The translations under genes and the position numbers were made by a program. Source: Pseudomonadota bacterium (GTDB lineage: Bacteria > Myxococcota > Myxococcia > Myxococcales > Anaeromyxobacteraceae). Taken from it: a stretch of DNA of 10,604 nucleotides. The stretch is from contig JAEYOU010000561.1 in the NCBI GenBank assembly GCA_023411405.1, positions 1-10,604 on the forward strand, read 5' to 3'. Below, in pieces: positions 1-6,450 of the stretch (its first letter is position 1; each line of letters starts with the position of its first letter). A model generated the notes under the pieces. That model had not been told where the DNA came from and did no database searches. It saw only the letters and a program-made list of their open reading frames with translations.

Positions 1-3000
1 GACCCGCGCCGGCGCCTGCGCCGCGCCCCGGCGGCGGAGGAAGGGGAGCAGGGCGAGGAGGAGCAGCGCGGACAGCGCGCCCGGCTGCCCGGAGCCGCAC
101 CCGCCGGACGAGCTGGTCGCGGCGGAGGACTGGTCCAGCGGCAGGGCCGGGTAGCACTGGCCGTTGTTGCAGGCGCCGACCGGGCAGCGGGTCGCGTTGC
201 AGGGGTCGTCCTCGCAGACGCCGTCCCTGCACGTCTGCCGGGGCCCGCAGAGCTTGCTGGTGCAGGCGTCGGCCACGCACACGCCCGCCTTGCAGATCGT
301 GCCCGGCTGGCTGGCGCAGCTGACCCCTGCGCAGGGATCCCGCTCGCAGAAGCCGTCCGCGCCGCACACCTGCCCGCTCGGGCAGGTCACGTACACGCAC
401 GACTGGACGCAGTCGCCCGCGCGGCAGAACGTGCCGGACGGACACGCGACGTCGTTGCACGGGTCGGGCACGCAGTTGCCCTGCAGGCAGGCCTGGCCGC
501 TCGCGCAGCCAGCCAGGTAGCACCCGCCGCCCGCGCAGGTGCCGGAGGTGCAGCTCGCGCCCTCACCGCACTCGACGCCCGCGCACGGATCCGTGCACTG
601 CGCGTCGAACGCGCACTGCTGTCCGGGCGCACACGGCGCGGCGCCGCAGTTCGCGAGCTCGCAGCGGCCGGTCGAGAGGTTGCAGGCGAAGCCGCTCCGG
701 CAGTGGTTCTCCACGCCGCACTCGGCCTGGACGCAGACGCCGTTCAGGCAGAGCTGGTCCGGCGCGCACAGCGTCTCCGGGTTCTCGTCGATCGAGCCGT
801 CGCAGTCGTTGTCCTTGGCGTCGCAGAGCTCGGGCGCGGGGTAGACCATGCCCGAGCACTCGCCGAGCACGCCCTCCGCGCAGGCCCGCTCGCCGTCGCG
901 GCAGGTGCTGCCCGGGGTGGGGGCGCCGGTGGGCGATCCGCCGACGCGCGCGATGCCCGGCACGCGGCAGATCCGCGGCTCGGTGCCCAGCGCGGGGCAG
1001 GTGATGCACTCCGGCTCCGTGTCGTCGAGCGCGCCGTTGCAGTCGTTGTCGAGGTGGCTCGAGCAGTCGCGCGCGAGCGGCGTCTGCCCGCCCTGGCACT
1101 CGCCCCAGCTCCCGTTCACGCACATGCGGCTGCCGGCCCGGCAGATGCCGACGCCGGCCGTGCCCGTCGGCCCGTAGTAGCAGGGCTGGGTCGCGCCGTT
1201 CGTGCAGCCGGTGCAGGCGATCGCGCCGGTGCAGGCGACGTCCAGGTTCATCGTCTCTTCGCTGCAGGTCTGCGGCCTGGGGAGGATCTGGCAGTACGCA
1301 GGAGCGTTCTCGCGATCGCGCCACGCATCGCCCGGGCAGACCGCGCACTCGCCCCAGACGCCGTTCGTGCACGCGGAGATGCCGGCCTTGCAGGTGCCGC
1401 GCGGGTTCCCGGTCGCCGGATCGAGGCTGCTGGCGGGCCCGGTGTAGCAGGAGGTCTGGAGCTGCCCGGAGTTGGTCGTGTTCTCGTCGACCTGCGTGTC
1501 GCAGTCGTCGTCGAGGCCGTTGCAGATCTCGGTCGAGGGCAGGACGTCGTTGCGGCACTCCGACATCCCGTAGCTGCCGTCGCCGCGCCGGACGCAGGAG
1601 CTGACGCCGTCCTGGCAGGTGCCCACGTTGCGCGTGCTGGGCGGCCCGTCGTAGCAGGCGACGTCGAGGTTCTCGTCGACGAGGCCGTTGCAGTTGTTGT
1701 CCCTGCCGTCGCAGGTCTCCGTTGCGGCCGGGGTGCGGAGCGGCCGGCAGTACGGCTCGCCGAGCGCCGTGCAGCTCATGACGCCCTGGGAGCACTCGCC
1801 GAGCCCGCCCGTGTTGCAGGCGACGCCCGTCTCCTGGCAGTTCGCGCCGAGGTTGAACAGCGTGTTGAGCACGAGCCGGGAGCCGGCGACCTCGAAGGAA
1901 CCGTCCGTGCCCGAGTAGCTGTGCCCCCCGAGGTACACCGCCGTCCCGCGACCACCGGTGGGCGGGATCATGGTGAAGATGTCGTAGTTCGGGTCAGCGT
2001 CGTAGGTGATGAACCGGGTGACGCCCGTCCGGTAGCCGTTGGCCCGGAAGTTTCCGATCGCGCCGCTGAGCGCGACGAACGTGAAGTCGCCGATCTGCGT
2101 CAGCGGGGAGCTGAAGCCGGTCTGGAGCGTCGCCGCCTGCGAGCCGATGTCCTGGCCGTACCGGTTCGTCGGCCACTGGTTGATCCAGAACCCCTCCGGC
2201 GCCACGGTCTGGAAGTGCGTGTGCGCGTGGCCCGAGCGGTAGCGGGTGTCCCAGCCGCCGGTTCCGGGATGGTCCGTCCCCCCGTAGCTCGTGGTGTGCT
2301 GGTCGCCGAAGACCCCCTCGAAGCTCCCGAGTCCCGAGCACTCGGCGAACACGTCGCCGCCCGCGGCGTGGAAGGATCCGATGGTCGAGAGCGCCTGCGC
2401 GACGGTCGTCGCGCCATAGTACCTGTCGCAGGGGCAGCTGAACTCCGTGCAGTCGCTGCACGAGTTGGGCGCGATCCAGTGCGGCACCCAGAGGATCTGG
2501 TACCCGTTCTGGTGAAAGCGCGTGGTCCTCCAGTCGCCCGGCGTGGACGGGAGGAAATCCTCCATGACGAGCCGGTCGTAGATCTGCCCGTGGGTCCCGG
2601 AGGCCGTCCCCGCGGCGCCGGGGGTGTCGAGGCCCGCGCGCTGGAGATAGCCGCGGATCACGACCTCCGAGTTCTTCGCTCCGGCGCCGTCGCTGCCGAT
2701 GTCGAGGAGGGCGAGCTTCGGCGGCACCGTCCCGCCGGCGCTCCAGCCGCCCGCCATCGTCTTCGCGACCTCGCCCTGGAACGCCACGTTCGCGACGTGC
2801 ACGTTCACGTTCTGGAAGGTGGTCCGGTAGGAGTTGAGGACGGTGACCGCGCGGTCGTAGTCCGTCCCGTCGACGACGAACGGGCCGCCGCGGTAGTCGA
2901 TCTTCGTGGCCGAGGTCGGGGTGGCGGTCGACGCGCCGCCGCCCGCCCAGTCGAAGAGGTACGCCGGCGGGCCGCCGTTGTACTGGATCGAGAGGTCGAT

Positions 3001-3348
3001 GTCGGTGGGCGACGTCTTGGCCGGGTTGATCACCCAGTAGACGGCGATGTTGTTCCGGACGAGCTGGTAGACGAGGCCGTACGCGCGGATGACGTCGCCG
3101 TTGTCCTTGGCCTGCGGGCAGCTCGTCGGCGTGTAGCCGCCGCCGCTGGAGGGCCGCAGCGAGTCGAACGAGTGCTGGTAGCACGCGTCCATCGGGATGA
3201 TGATCGAGCGGCGCGCGAAGGACTTGAGCCCGGGCGCCATGGTGCCGCAGGTCGGGGCGATGAGCAGCGGCACGACGCCCGCGGCGAGGACCACCCGCAG
3301 AAGGCCGGTGACGAGCCGACGCCGATCGGTCGGACGGGGAGAGATCAT
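1..3348 (-). CDS. Secreted Cys-rich protein with MopE-like repeats and a MYXO-CTERM-type sorting tail (3' end outside window)
   Basis: Reading from ATG at 3348 gives 1,116 codons with no stop before the left edge. AGGAG (3356-3360) lies 7 nt upstream. An Arg-rich start (RRR, 9-11) followed by a hydrophobic stretch (about 16-31) looks like a Sec signal peptide; no proper lipobox is seen. Residues about 45-500 form a domain I do not recognise; motifs such as YLGGHSY (472-478) loosely suggest a glutamine-amidotransferase-like alpha/beta fold, which is only a guess. Residues 504-1084 carry about 77 cysteines. Four MopE-type motifs of the form C-D-G-x-D-N-D-C-x-G-x-x-D-E occur at 546-559, 609-622, 762-776 and 842-855, alternating with G-x-C-x-x-G-x-x-x-C-x-x-G-x-x-G-E-C modules. 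Residues about 860-1066 are short EGF-like C-x-x-G-x-x-C-x-x-G-x-C repeats. The tail is GGCGSG with Cys1084, a hydrophobic helix (about 1091-1104) and RRR, matching the MYXO-CTERM layout. The stop should lie just outside the window. Inferred role: surface-anchored or processed outer-surface protein, possibly binding metal. Confidence 0.88.
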   Translation of the reverse strand, partial: MISPRPTDRRRLVTGLLRVVLAAGVVPLLIAPTCGTMAPGLKSFARRSIIIPMDACYQHSFDSLRPSSGGGYTPTSCPQAKDNGDVIRAYGLVYQLVRNNIAVYWVINPAKTSPTDIDLSIQYNGGPPAYLFDWAGGGASTATPTSATKIDYRGGPFVVDGTDYDRAVTVLNSYRTTFQNVNVHVANVAFQGEVAKTMAGGWSAGGTVPPKLALLDIGSDGAGAKNSEVVIRGYLQRAGLDTPGAAGTASGTHGQIYDRLVMEDFLPSTPGDWRTTRFHQNGYQILWVPHWIAPNSCSDCTEFSCPCDRYYGATTVAQALSTIGSFHAAGGDVFAECSGLGSFEGVFGDQHTTSYGGTDHPGTGGWDTRYRSGHAHTHFQTVAPEGFWINQWPTNRYGQDIGSQAATLQTGFSSPLTQIGDFTFVALSGAIGNFRANGYRTGVTRFITYDADPNYDIFTMIPPTGGRGTAVYLGGHSYSGTDGSFEVAGSRLVLNTLFNLGANCQETGVACNTGGLGECSQGVMSCTALGEPYCRPLRTPAATETCDGRDNNCNGLVDENLDVACYDGPPSTRNVGTCQDGVSSCVRRGDGSYGMSECRNDVLPSTEICNGLDDDCDTQVDENTTNSGQLQTSCYTGPASSLDPATGNPRGTCKAGISACTNGVWGECAVCPGDAWRDRENAPAYCQILPRPQTCSEETMNLDVACTGAIACTGCTNGATQPCYYGPTGTAGVGICRAGSRMCVNGSWGECQGGQTPLARDCSSHLDNDCNGALDDTEPECITCPALGTEPRICRVPGIARVGGSPTGAPTPGSTCRDGERACAEGVLGECSGMVYPAPELCDAKDNDCDGSIDENPETLCAPDQLCLNGVCVQAECGVENHCRSGFACNLSTGRCELANCGAAPCAPGQQCAFDAQCTDPCAGVECGEGASCTSGTCAGGGCYLAGCASGQACLQGNCVPDPCNDVACPSGTFCRAGDCVQSCVYVTCPSGQVCGADGFCERDPCAGVSCASQPGTICKAGVCVADACTSKLCGPRQTCRDGVCEDDPCNATRCPVGACNNGQCYPALPLDQSSAATSSSGGCGSGQPGALSALLLLALLPFLRRRGAAQAPARV

Positions 3349-3355
3349 GGTTGCG

Positions 3356-3360
3356 CTCCT
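3356..3360 (-). promoter_or_regulatory. Ribosome binding site deciding the start of the MYXO-CTERM protein
   Basis: AGGAG on the minus strand, 7 nt before ATG 3348. The codons after that ATG encode a convincing signal peptide, so this site and the protein sequence agree on the start. Confidence 0.65.
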
Positions 3361-3455
3361 GACCCGAGAGAGTACCACGTTGACCATCCGTGCTCAGAGG
3401 GACGCGCGGTCGTTTCCCGAGGTCGCATGCCGGCGTACATCGGAGCGAACGAGCG

Positions 3456-4268
3456 TTGACGGGCGTACCTCTCCGTGCCATCTCCCCCGCGGTGCCCGAT
3501 CCGTCCGCGAGCGACGCGACGCCGCTCCCGCCGCCGCCCGATCCGCCGTGGCTCCTCGGCGTCACGTGGGCGCTCGCCATCGCCGGCATCGCGGGGGCGC
3601 GGGCCCTACCCGCGTCGTTCCACGGCGGCTGGCTCGACGTCGCGGGCGCGGCGGCGCTGCTCTTCGTGCTCCTCCCGGACCTGCGGCTCCGGCGCCGCGG
3701 GGAGTACTGGGACGCCTACGGGCTGCCGCCGTTCGCGCTGCGGGACCGGGAGGCGCGGAGGGCCTGGGGGCGCGGCGCGCTCGCCGGGCTCGCCTCGTGC
3801 GCGGTCGTGTTCCCGGTCTTCCTGCTGCTCTTCCTCGGGTGGCACGCGCTCCTCCCACACCTCTCGCCGGACCTCGCGCGGACGATCGCGCCCTACGTGC
3901 GCGCGGCGCAGCCGGCGCTGCGCATCCCGGACGGGTTCCCGCTTCAGATCGCCCTGCAGCTCCTCGTCGTGGCGCTGCCGGAGGAGCTGTTTTACCGTGG
4001 GTGGATGCAGACCTCGTGGGCGCGCGGCGCGCCCGGGCGCGGGGTTCGCGTCCTCGGCGCACACCTCGGCGCCGGCTTCCTCTGGACGCAGCTCCTCTTC
4101 GCGGCCGGGCACCTCGTGAACCCGGCGCCGTGGCGGCTGGCGACGTTCTTCCCCGGGCTCTGGTTCGGCTGGCTGCGCGCGCGGACCGGGAGCGTCGTCG
4201 CCGGGGTCGTGGCGCACGCGCTCGCGAACCTGTTCCTGAAGGTGCTCGAGGCGTCGTTCTACCCGTGA
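3456..4268 (+). CDS. CPBP-family glutamic-type intramembrane protease, candidate myxosortase
   Basis: A multi-pass membrane protein with all three CPBP (Abi/Rce1-related) motifs. Numbered from TTG 3456 (270 aa), these are EELFYR with paired glutamates at 176-177, FAAGH with His219, and HALAN with His254 and Asn258. About six hydrophobic segments surround them, and a Pro-rich N-terminal stretch precedes the first helix. Family members cleave substrates within the membrane using the glutamate and histidines. The gene is divergent from, and beside, a protein with a MYXO-CTERM-type tail; CPBP enzymes (MrtX, MrtC, MrtP) have been proposed as the proteases for that tail. The substrate link here is inference. 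The start is uncertain: TTG 3456 has GGAG at 3442-3445; GTG 3390 and GTG 3492 are in frame but lack a clear ribosome site. All motifs lie downstream of every candidate start. Confidence 0.85.
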   Translation: MTGVPLRAISPAVPDPSASDATPLPPPPDPPWLLGVTWALAIAGIAGARALPASFHGGWLDVAGAAALLFVLLPDLRLRRRGEYWDAYGLPPFALRDREARRAWGRGALAGLASCAVVFPVFLLLFLGWHALLPHLSPDLARTIAPYVRAAQPALRIPDGFPLQIALQLLVVALPEELFYRGWMQTSWARGAPGRGVRVLGAHLGAGFLWTQLLFAAGHLVNPAPWRLATFFPGLWFGWLRARTGSVVAGVVAHALANLFLKVLEASFYP

Positions 4269-4297
4269 ACGAGCCCCAGCCCCTGAGCGGCGCAAGC

Positions 4298-4321
4298 GGC
4301 CCGCACGCGGCCATGCGGGCC
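4298..4321 (+). terminator. Stem-loop after the CPBP gene, possible U-poor terminator
   Basis: GGCCCGCA (4298-4305) and TGCGGGCC (4314-4321) form a perfect 8-bp stem with an 8-nt loop, 30 nt past the protease stop. No T-run follows, so this is not a textbook intrinsic terminator. Its 3' arm is only 14 nt from the proposed -10 element of the next gene, so it may instead insulate or shape that promoter. Confidence 0.3.
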
Positions 4322-4335
4322 CCCGCGCACGCGGC

Positions 4336-4341
4336 TACAAT
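4336..4341 (+). promoter_or_regulatory. Candidate -10 element (TACAAT) for a leaderless dGTPase mRNA
   Basis: TACAAT matches the sigma-70 -10 consensus TATAAT at five of six bases and stands out in very GC-rich DNA. The GTG start of the dGTPase begins 8 nt past it, close to where transcription would start, and there is no ribosome site before the GTG. No good -35 element is seen about 17 nt upstream. Confidence 0.4.
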
Positions 4342-4349
4342 CCGCCGGC

Positions 4350-5396
4350 GTGCCCGGCACCATCCGCGAGATGCTCGAGGAGCTGGAGGAGAAGATCCTC
4401 CACCCGCGCGCCGCCCGCTCGGCGGCGAGCCGCGGCCGCGCGCGGCCGGAGGAGCCCGACGTGGAGCGGCCCTCGTACCAGCGGGACCGGGACCGCATCG
4501 TCCACTGCAAGGCGTTCCGCCGGCTCGCCGGGAAGACGCAGGTGTTCCTCGCGCCGCGCGGCGATCACTACCGCACGCGCCTCACCCACACGCTCGAGGT
4601 CGCGCAGGTGGGCCGCTCCATCGCCCGCGCGCTCCGGCTCAACGAGATGCTGGTCGAGGCGATGATCATGGGCCACGACCTCGGCCACACGCCGTTCGGC
4701 CACGCCGGCGAGCGGCTCCTCGCCGCGGTCGTGCCCGGCGGGTTCCACCACGTCATCCAGTCGCTCCGGGTGGTGGAGGTGCTGGAGAAGGACGGCCGCG
4801 GCCTCAACCTCACGGCCGAGGTGCGTGACGGCATCCTCCGGCACACGAAGGGGAAGGGGAACGTCCTGCTCCAGGGGGGGCAGAAGGCGCTGACGCTCGA
4901 GGCGGAGATCGTCCGGATCGCGGACATCGTCGCCTACGTGAACCACGACCTCGACGACGCGCTGCGCGCGGGCCTGTTCCTCGAGGCCGACCTCCCCGCC
5001 GACGTCCGGCGGGCGCTCGGCGCGAGCCGCTCCGAGCGGTTCGCGGCGCTCGTCCACGACGTCATCCGGCACACCGACCTCGACGGGGGCGGCCACGTCC
5101 AGATGTCGCCGGAGGTGCACGGGGCGCTGCTCGCCCTGCGCGACTTCCTCTACGCGCGCGTCTACGAGAACCCGGTGGTCCACGACGAGTTCAAGAAGGC
5201 GCAGCGCATCCTCCGGGATCTTCACGAATGGTGCATGGAGGATCCGGCGCGGCTCGCCCGGGCCTACGGCGTGACGGCGCGCGAGGGGGAGACCCTCGAC
5301 CGGGCCGTGACGGACTGGCTGTCGGGCATGACCGACCGGTTCGCGATCGCGACCTGGGAGGAGCTGTTCGTGCCCCGGCCGTGGAACCTGCTGTAG
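4350..5396 (+). CDS. dGTPase-like deoxynucleoside triphosphate triphosphohydrolase (HD domain)
   Basis: A 348-aa member of the bacterial Dgt-like family, cytosolic enzymes that hydrolyse dNTPs to deoxynucleosides and tripolyphosphate and help balance dNTP pools. The family signatures are clear: YQRDRDRI (43-50) followed by HCKAFRRLAGKTQVF, RLTHTLEV with His80, GHDLGHTPFGH with His109-Asp110, and IADIVAY with Asp192. These supply the four ligands of the HD metal site (H80, H109, D110, D192). The length fits the shorter Dgt-like proteins rather than the roughly 500-aa E. coli enzyme, so preference for dGTP cannot be assumed. The N-terminal 40 residues are charged and probably variable. GTG 4350 is chosen because conserved sequence begins soon after it; ATG 4371 is a weaker in-frame alternative. 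The gene lies 81 nt after the protease gene and converges with the next gene, 16 nt away. Confidence 0.93.
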   Translation: MPGTIREMLEELEEKILHPRAARSAASRGRARPEEPDVERPSYQRDRDRIVHCKAFRRLAGKTQVFLAPRGDHYRTRLTHTLEVAQVGRSIARALRLNEMLVEAMIMGHDLGHTPFGHAGERLLAAVVPGGFHHVIQSLRVVEVLEKDGRGLNLTAEVRDGILRHTKGKGNVLLQGGQKALTLEAEIVRIADIVAYVNHDLDDALRAGLFLEADLPADVRRALGASRSERFAALVHDVIRHTDLDGGGHVQMSPEVHGALLALRDFLYARVYENPVVHDEFKKAQRILRDLHEWCMEDPARLARAYGVTAREGETLDRAVTDWLSGMTDRFAIATWEELFVPRPWNLL

Positions 5397-5412
5397 CTCC
5401 CCGCGCCCGTCC

Positions 5413-6255
5413 TCACGCGTTGAGCGGCGCGACCGACACCTGCAGCGTCCGGCCCACGGAGACGACGTTCCCCTCCGGGACCTCGATGAACCCGTTCGGC
5501 GCGAGCAGGCGCGACGCGAAGCAGACCGCCTTCACCTGGCGGTGGGGCCGCAGGCGGGGATCGCTCTCCGGCGTCTCGAGCGTGAGGCCGTCGACCGGGC
5601 AGGGCACGATCCCCTCCAGGAGCGCGTAATGGAGCGGACCGTTGCGCCGGGTCGCGGCCATCACGCGCCCGTTGGTGGCGACGAAGTTGAGCCGGCCGGG
5701 CCGCCCCTCGCCCGCCTCGCGGCTCCAGGTCTCGAGCTGGCGCACCGTCCGCGCGAGCAGGCGCCCGGCGGTCCGGGCGTCGAGGTCGAGGTCGTCGAGC
5801 GCGCCCTCGTCCTTCAGGAGCTTCAGGAAGTACATGAAGGCGTGCTCGGAGTCGGTGTCGCCCATGACGTTCCGGCGGAGGAAGTCGGGGAGCGCCGCGA
5901 CGAGCTGCGGGCGCACGCGGTCGAACGCCTCCACCGTGCCGTCGTGGGCGAAGAGCCACCGGCGGAAGCGGAACGGGTGCGTGTTCTCGTCCTTGGCCTT
6001 CCCGACCGTGGCACGGCGCGCGTGCGCGACGAGCGCCTCGGAGTCGATCCGCCCGACCAGATCGGGGAGGGAGAGGAGCGAGGCCGCCCCGGTGGGCCGC
6101 TTGCCGAGCAGGACGTTCCCGGCCTGGTAGTGTCCGAAGCCGTAGGCGTCGGGGGGAGCGTCACCGTCCTGCAACGACACGTGCGACCCCAGCCGCGCCA
6201 CCTGGCACCGGAGGAGGTTGGCATCGCTCTGAAGGATGGCGACCAGCGCGCCCAT
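5413..6255 (-). CDS. Class II glutamine amidotransferase-fold protein lacking the catalytic cysteine
   Basis: A 280-aa protein resembling the YafJ-like class II amidotransferase group. Recognisable motifs are HARRATVG (78-85), ENTHPFRF (90-97), a W-L-F-A-H-D-G block (100-106) and GDTDSEHAF further on, which together form the glutamine pocket in active relatives. Active members begin M-C, with the cysteine acting as N-terminal nucleophile. This protein begins MGALVAILQSD, and the usual A-H-N-G oxyanion motif reads A-H-D-G. Ammonia-producing glutaminase activity is therefore unlikely; a binding, regulatory or other Ntn-type role is possible. ATG 6255 is chosen for its strong upstream AGGAAAGGA (6260-6268). 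The frame stays open to GTG 6348, but that extension contains no cysteine, so a longer start would not restore the nucleophile. It is divergent from the hsp70 operon, with 195 nt between the start codons. Confidence 0.85.
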   Translation of the reverse strand: MGALVAILQSDANLLRCQVARLGSHVSLQDGDAPPDAYGFGHYQAGNVLLGKRPTGAASLLSLPDLVGRIDSEALVAHARRATVGKAKDENTHPFRFRRWLFAHDGTVEAFDRVRPQLVAALPDFLRRNVMGDTDSEHAFMYFLKLLKDEGALDDLDLDARTAGRLLARTVRQLETWSREAGEGRPGRLNFVATNGRVMAATRRNGPLHYALLEGIVPCPVDGLTLETPESDPRLRPHRQVKAVCFASRLLAPNGFIEVPEGNVVSVGRTLQVSVAPLNA

Positions 6256-6285
6256 GGCGTCCTTTCCTGCGTTGCGGTGGAGGCG

Positions 6286-6312
6286 GAGGTGGGCGTCGGG
6301 TGCGCCCACCTC
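6286..6312 (-). promoter_or_regulatory. Perfect 10-bp inverted repeat in the leader of the amidotransferase-like gene
   Basis: GAGGTGGGCG (6286-6295) and CGCCCACCTC (6303-6312) pair perfectly around a 7-nt loop. The stem lies 30 nt before ATG 6255 and about 18 nt before its ribosome site. With no T-run on either side it is more likely a 5' leader stem-loop or protein-binding site than a terminator. Confidence 0.5.
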
Positions 6313-6318
6313 TGCTAC

Positions 6319-6329
6319 AGTAATAACGC
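6319..6329 (-). promoter_or_regulatory. AT-rich pocket, possible -10 region for the amidotransferase-like gene
   Basis: On the minus strand this reads GTTATTACT, the only AT-rich pocket in this intergenic region. A -10 here would place transcription start near 6310, so the mRNA would begin with the inverted repeat at 6286-6312. No convincing -35 element was found. Confidence 0.28.
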
Positions 6330-6385
6330 CGTACGGGCTCCGGGACACCCCAGCACCCTGGTGCGCCGCACGAGGGAACGCGCGT

Positions 6386-6415
6386 TTGACACGCCGGCGA
6401 GCCAGCGCCTAGGAT
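6386..6415 (+). promoter_or_regulatory. Sigma-70-like promoter of the hsp70 operon
   Basis: A perfect TTGACA (6386-6391) is followed after 18 nt by TAGGAT (6410-6415), which matches TATAAT at four of six bases. Transcription would start near 6422, giving a leader of about 29 nt before ATG 6451. This is the best promoter match in the window. It looks like a housekeeping promoter rather than a sigma-32 heat-shock type. Confidence 0.65.
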
Positions 6416-6417
6416 GA

Positions 6418-6439
6418 CGTAACCCAGCGTAACCGCTGG
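6418..6439 (+). promoter_or_regulatory. Direct repeat and palindrome at the predicted hsp70 transcript start
   Basis: CGTAACC occurs twice with a 10-nt period (6418-6424 and 6428-6434). Overlapping it, CCAGCG (6424-6429) and CGCTGG (6434-6439) form a perfect 6-bp inverted repeat around TAAC. Position right over the expected start site suits a repressor operator or a 5' mRNA stem. It does not resemble the CIRCE element. Confidence 0.45.
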
Positions 6440-6450
6440 TCCTCCCGCCC

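Noticed and set aside
17..3340. Lipoprotein signal on the MYXO-CTERM protein (Cys34 near the end of the hydrophobic segment)
   Set aside because: The residues before Cys34 are A-P-T, which does not fit the L-[A/S/T]-[G/A]-C lipobox; an ordinary signal peptide is more likely.
703..3459. A 918-codon plus-strand open frame opposite the MYXO-CTERM gene
   Set aside because: It is the shadow of the minus-strand gene. Its translation is Arg/Ala/Val-rich low-complexity sequence with no domains, while the minus frame has a signal peptide, ordered Cys repeats and a sorting tail.
563..3589. Two long minus-strand frames (563-1795 and 1994-3589) as separate genes
   Set aside because: Both are in other frames of the same strand and are rich in Arg and Pro without recognisable motifs. 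The continuous frame from 3348 to the left edge explains the region with one gene.
6256..6348. 31-residue N-terminal extension of the amidotransferase-like protein from GTG 6348
   Set aside because: It would run through the hairpin at 6286-6312 and the AT-rich pocket. ATG 6255 has a strong ribosome site and lines up with the start of the fold.
6424..6439. CIRCE element for HrcA control of hsp70
   Set aside because: The dyad CCAGCG-N4-CGCTGG has neither the TTAGCACTC sequence nor the 9-nt spacer of CIRCE.
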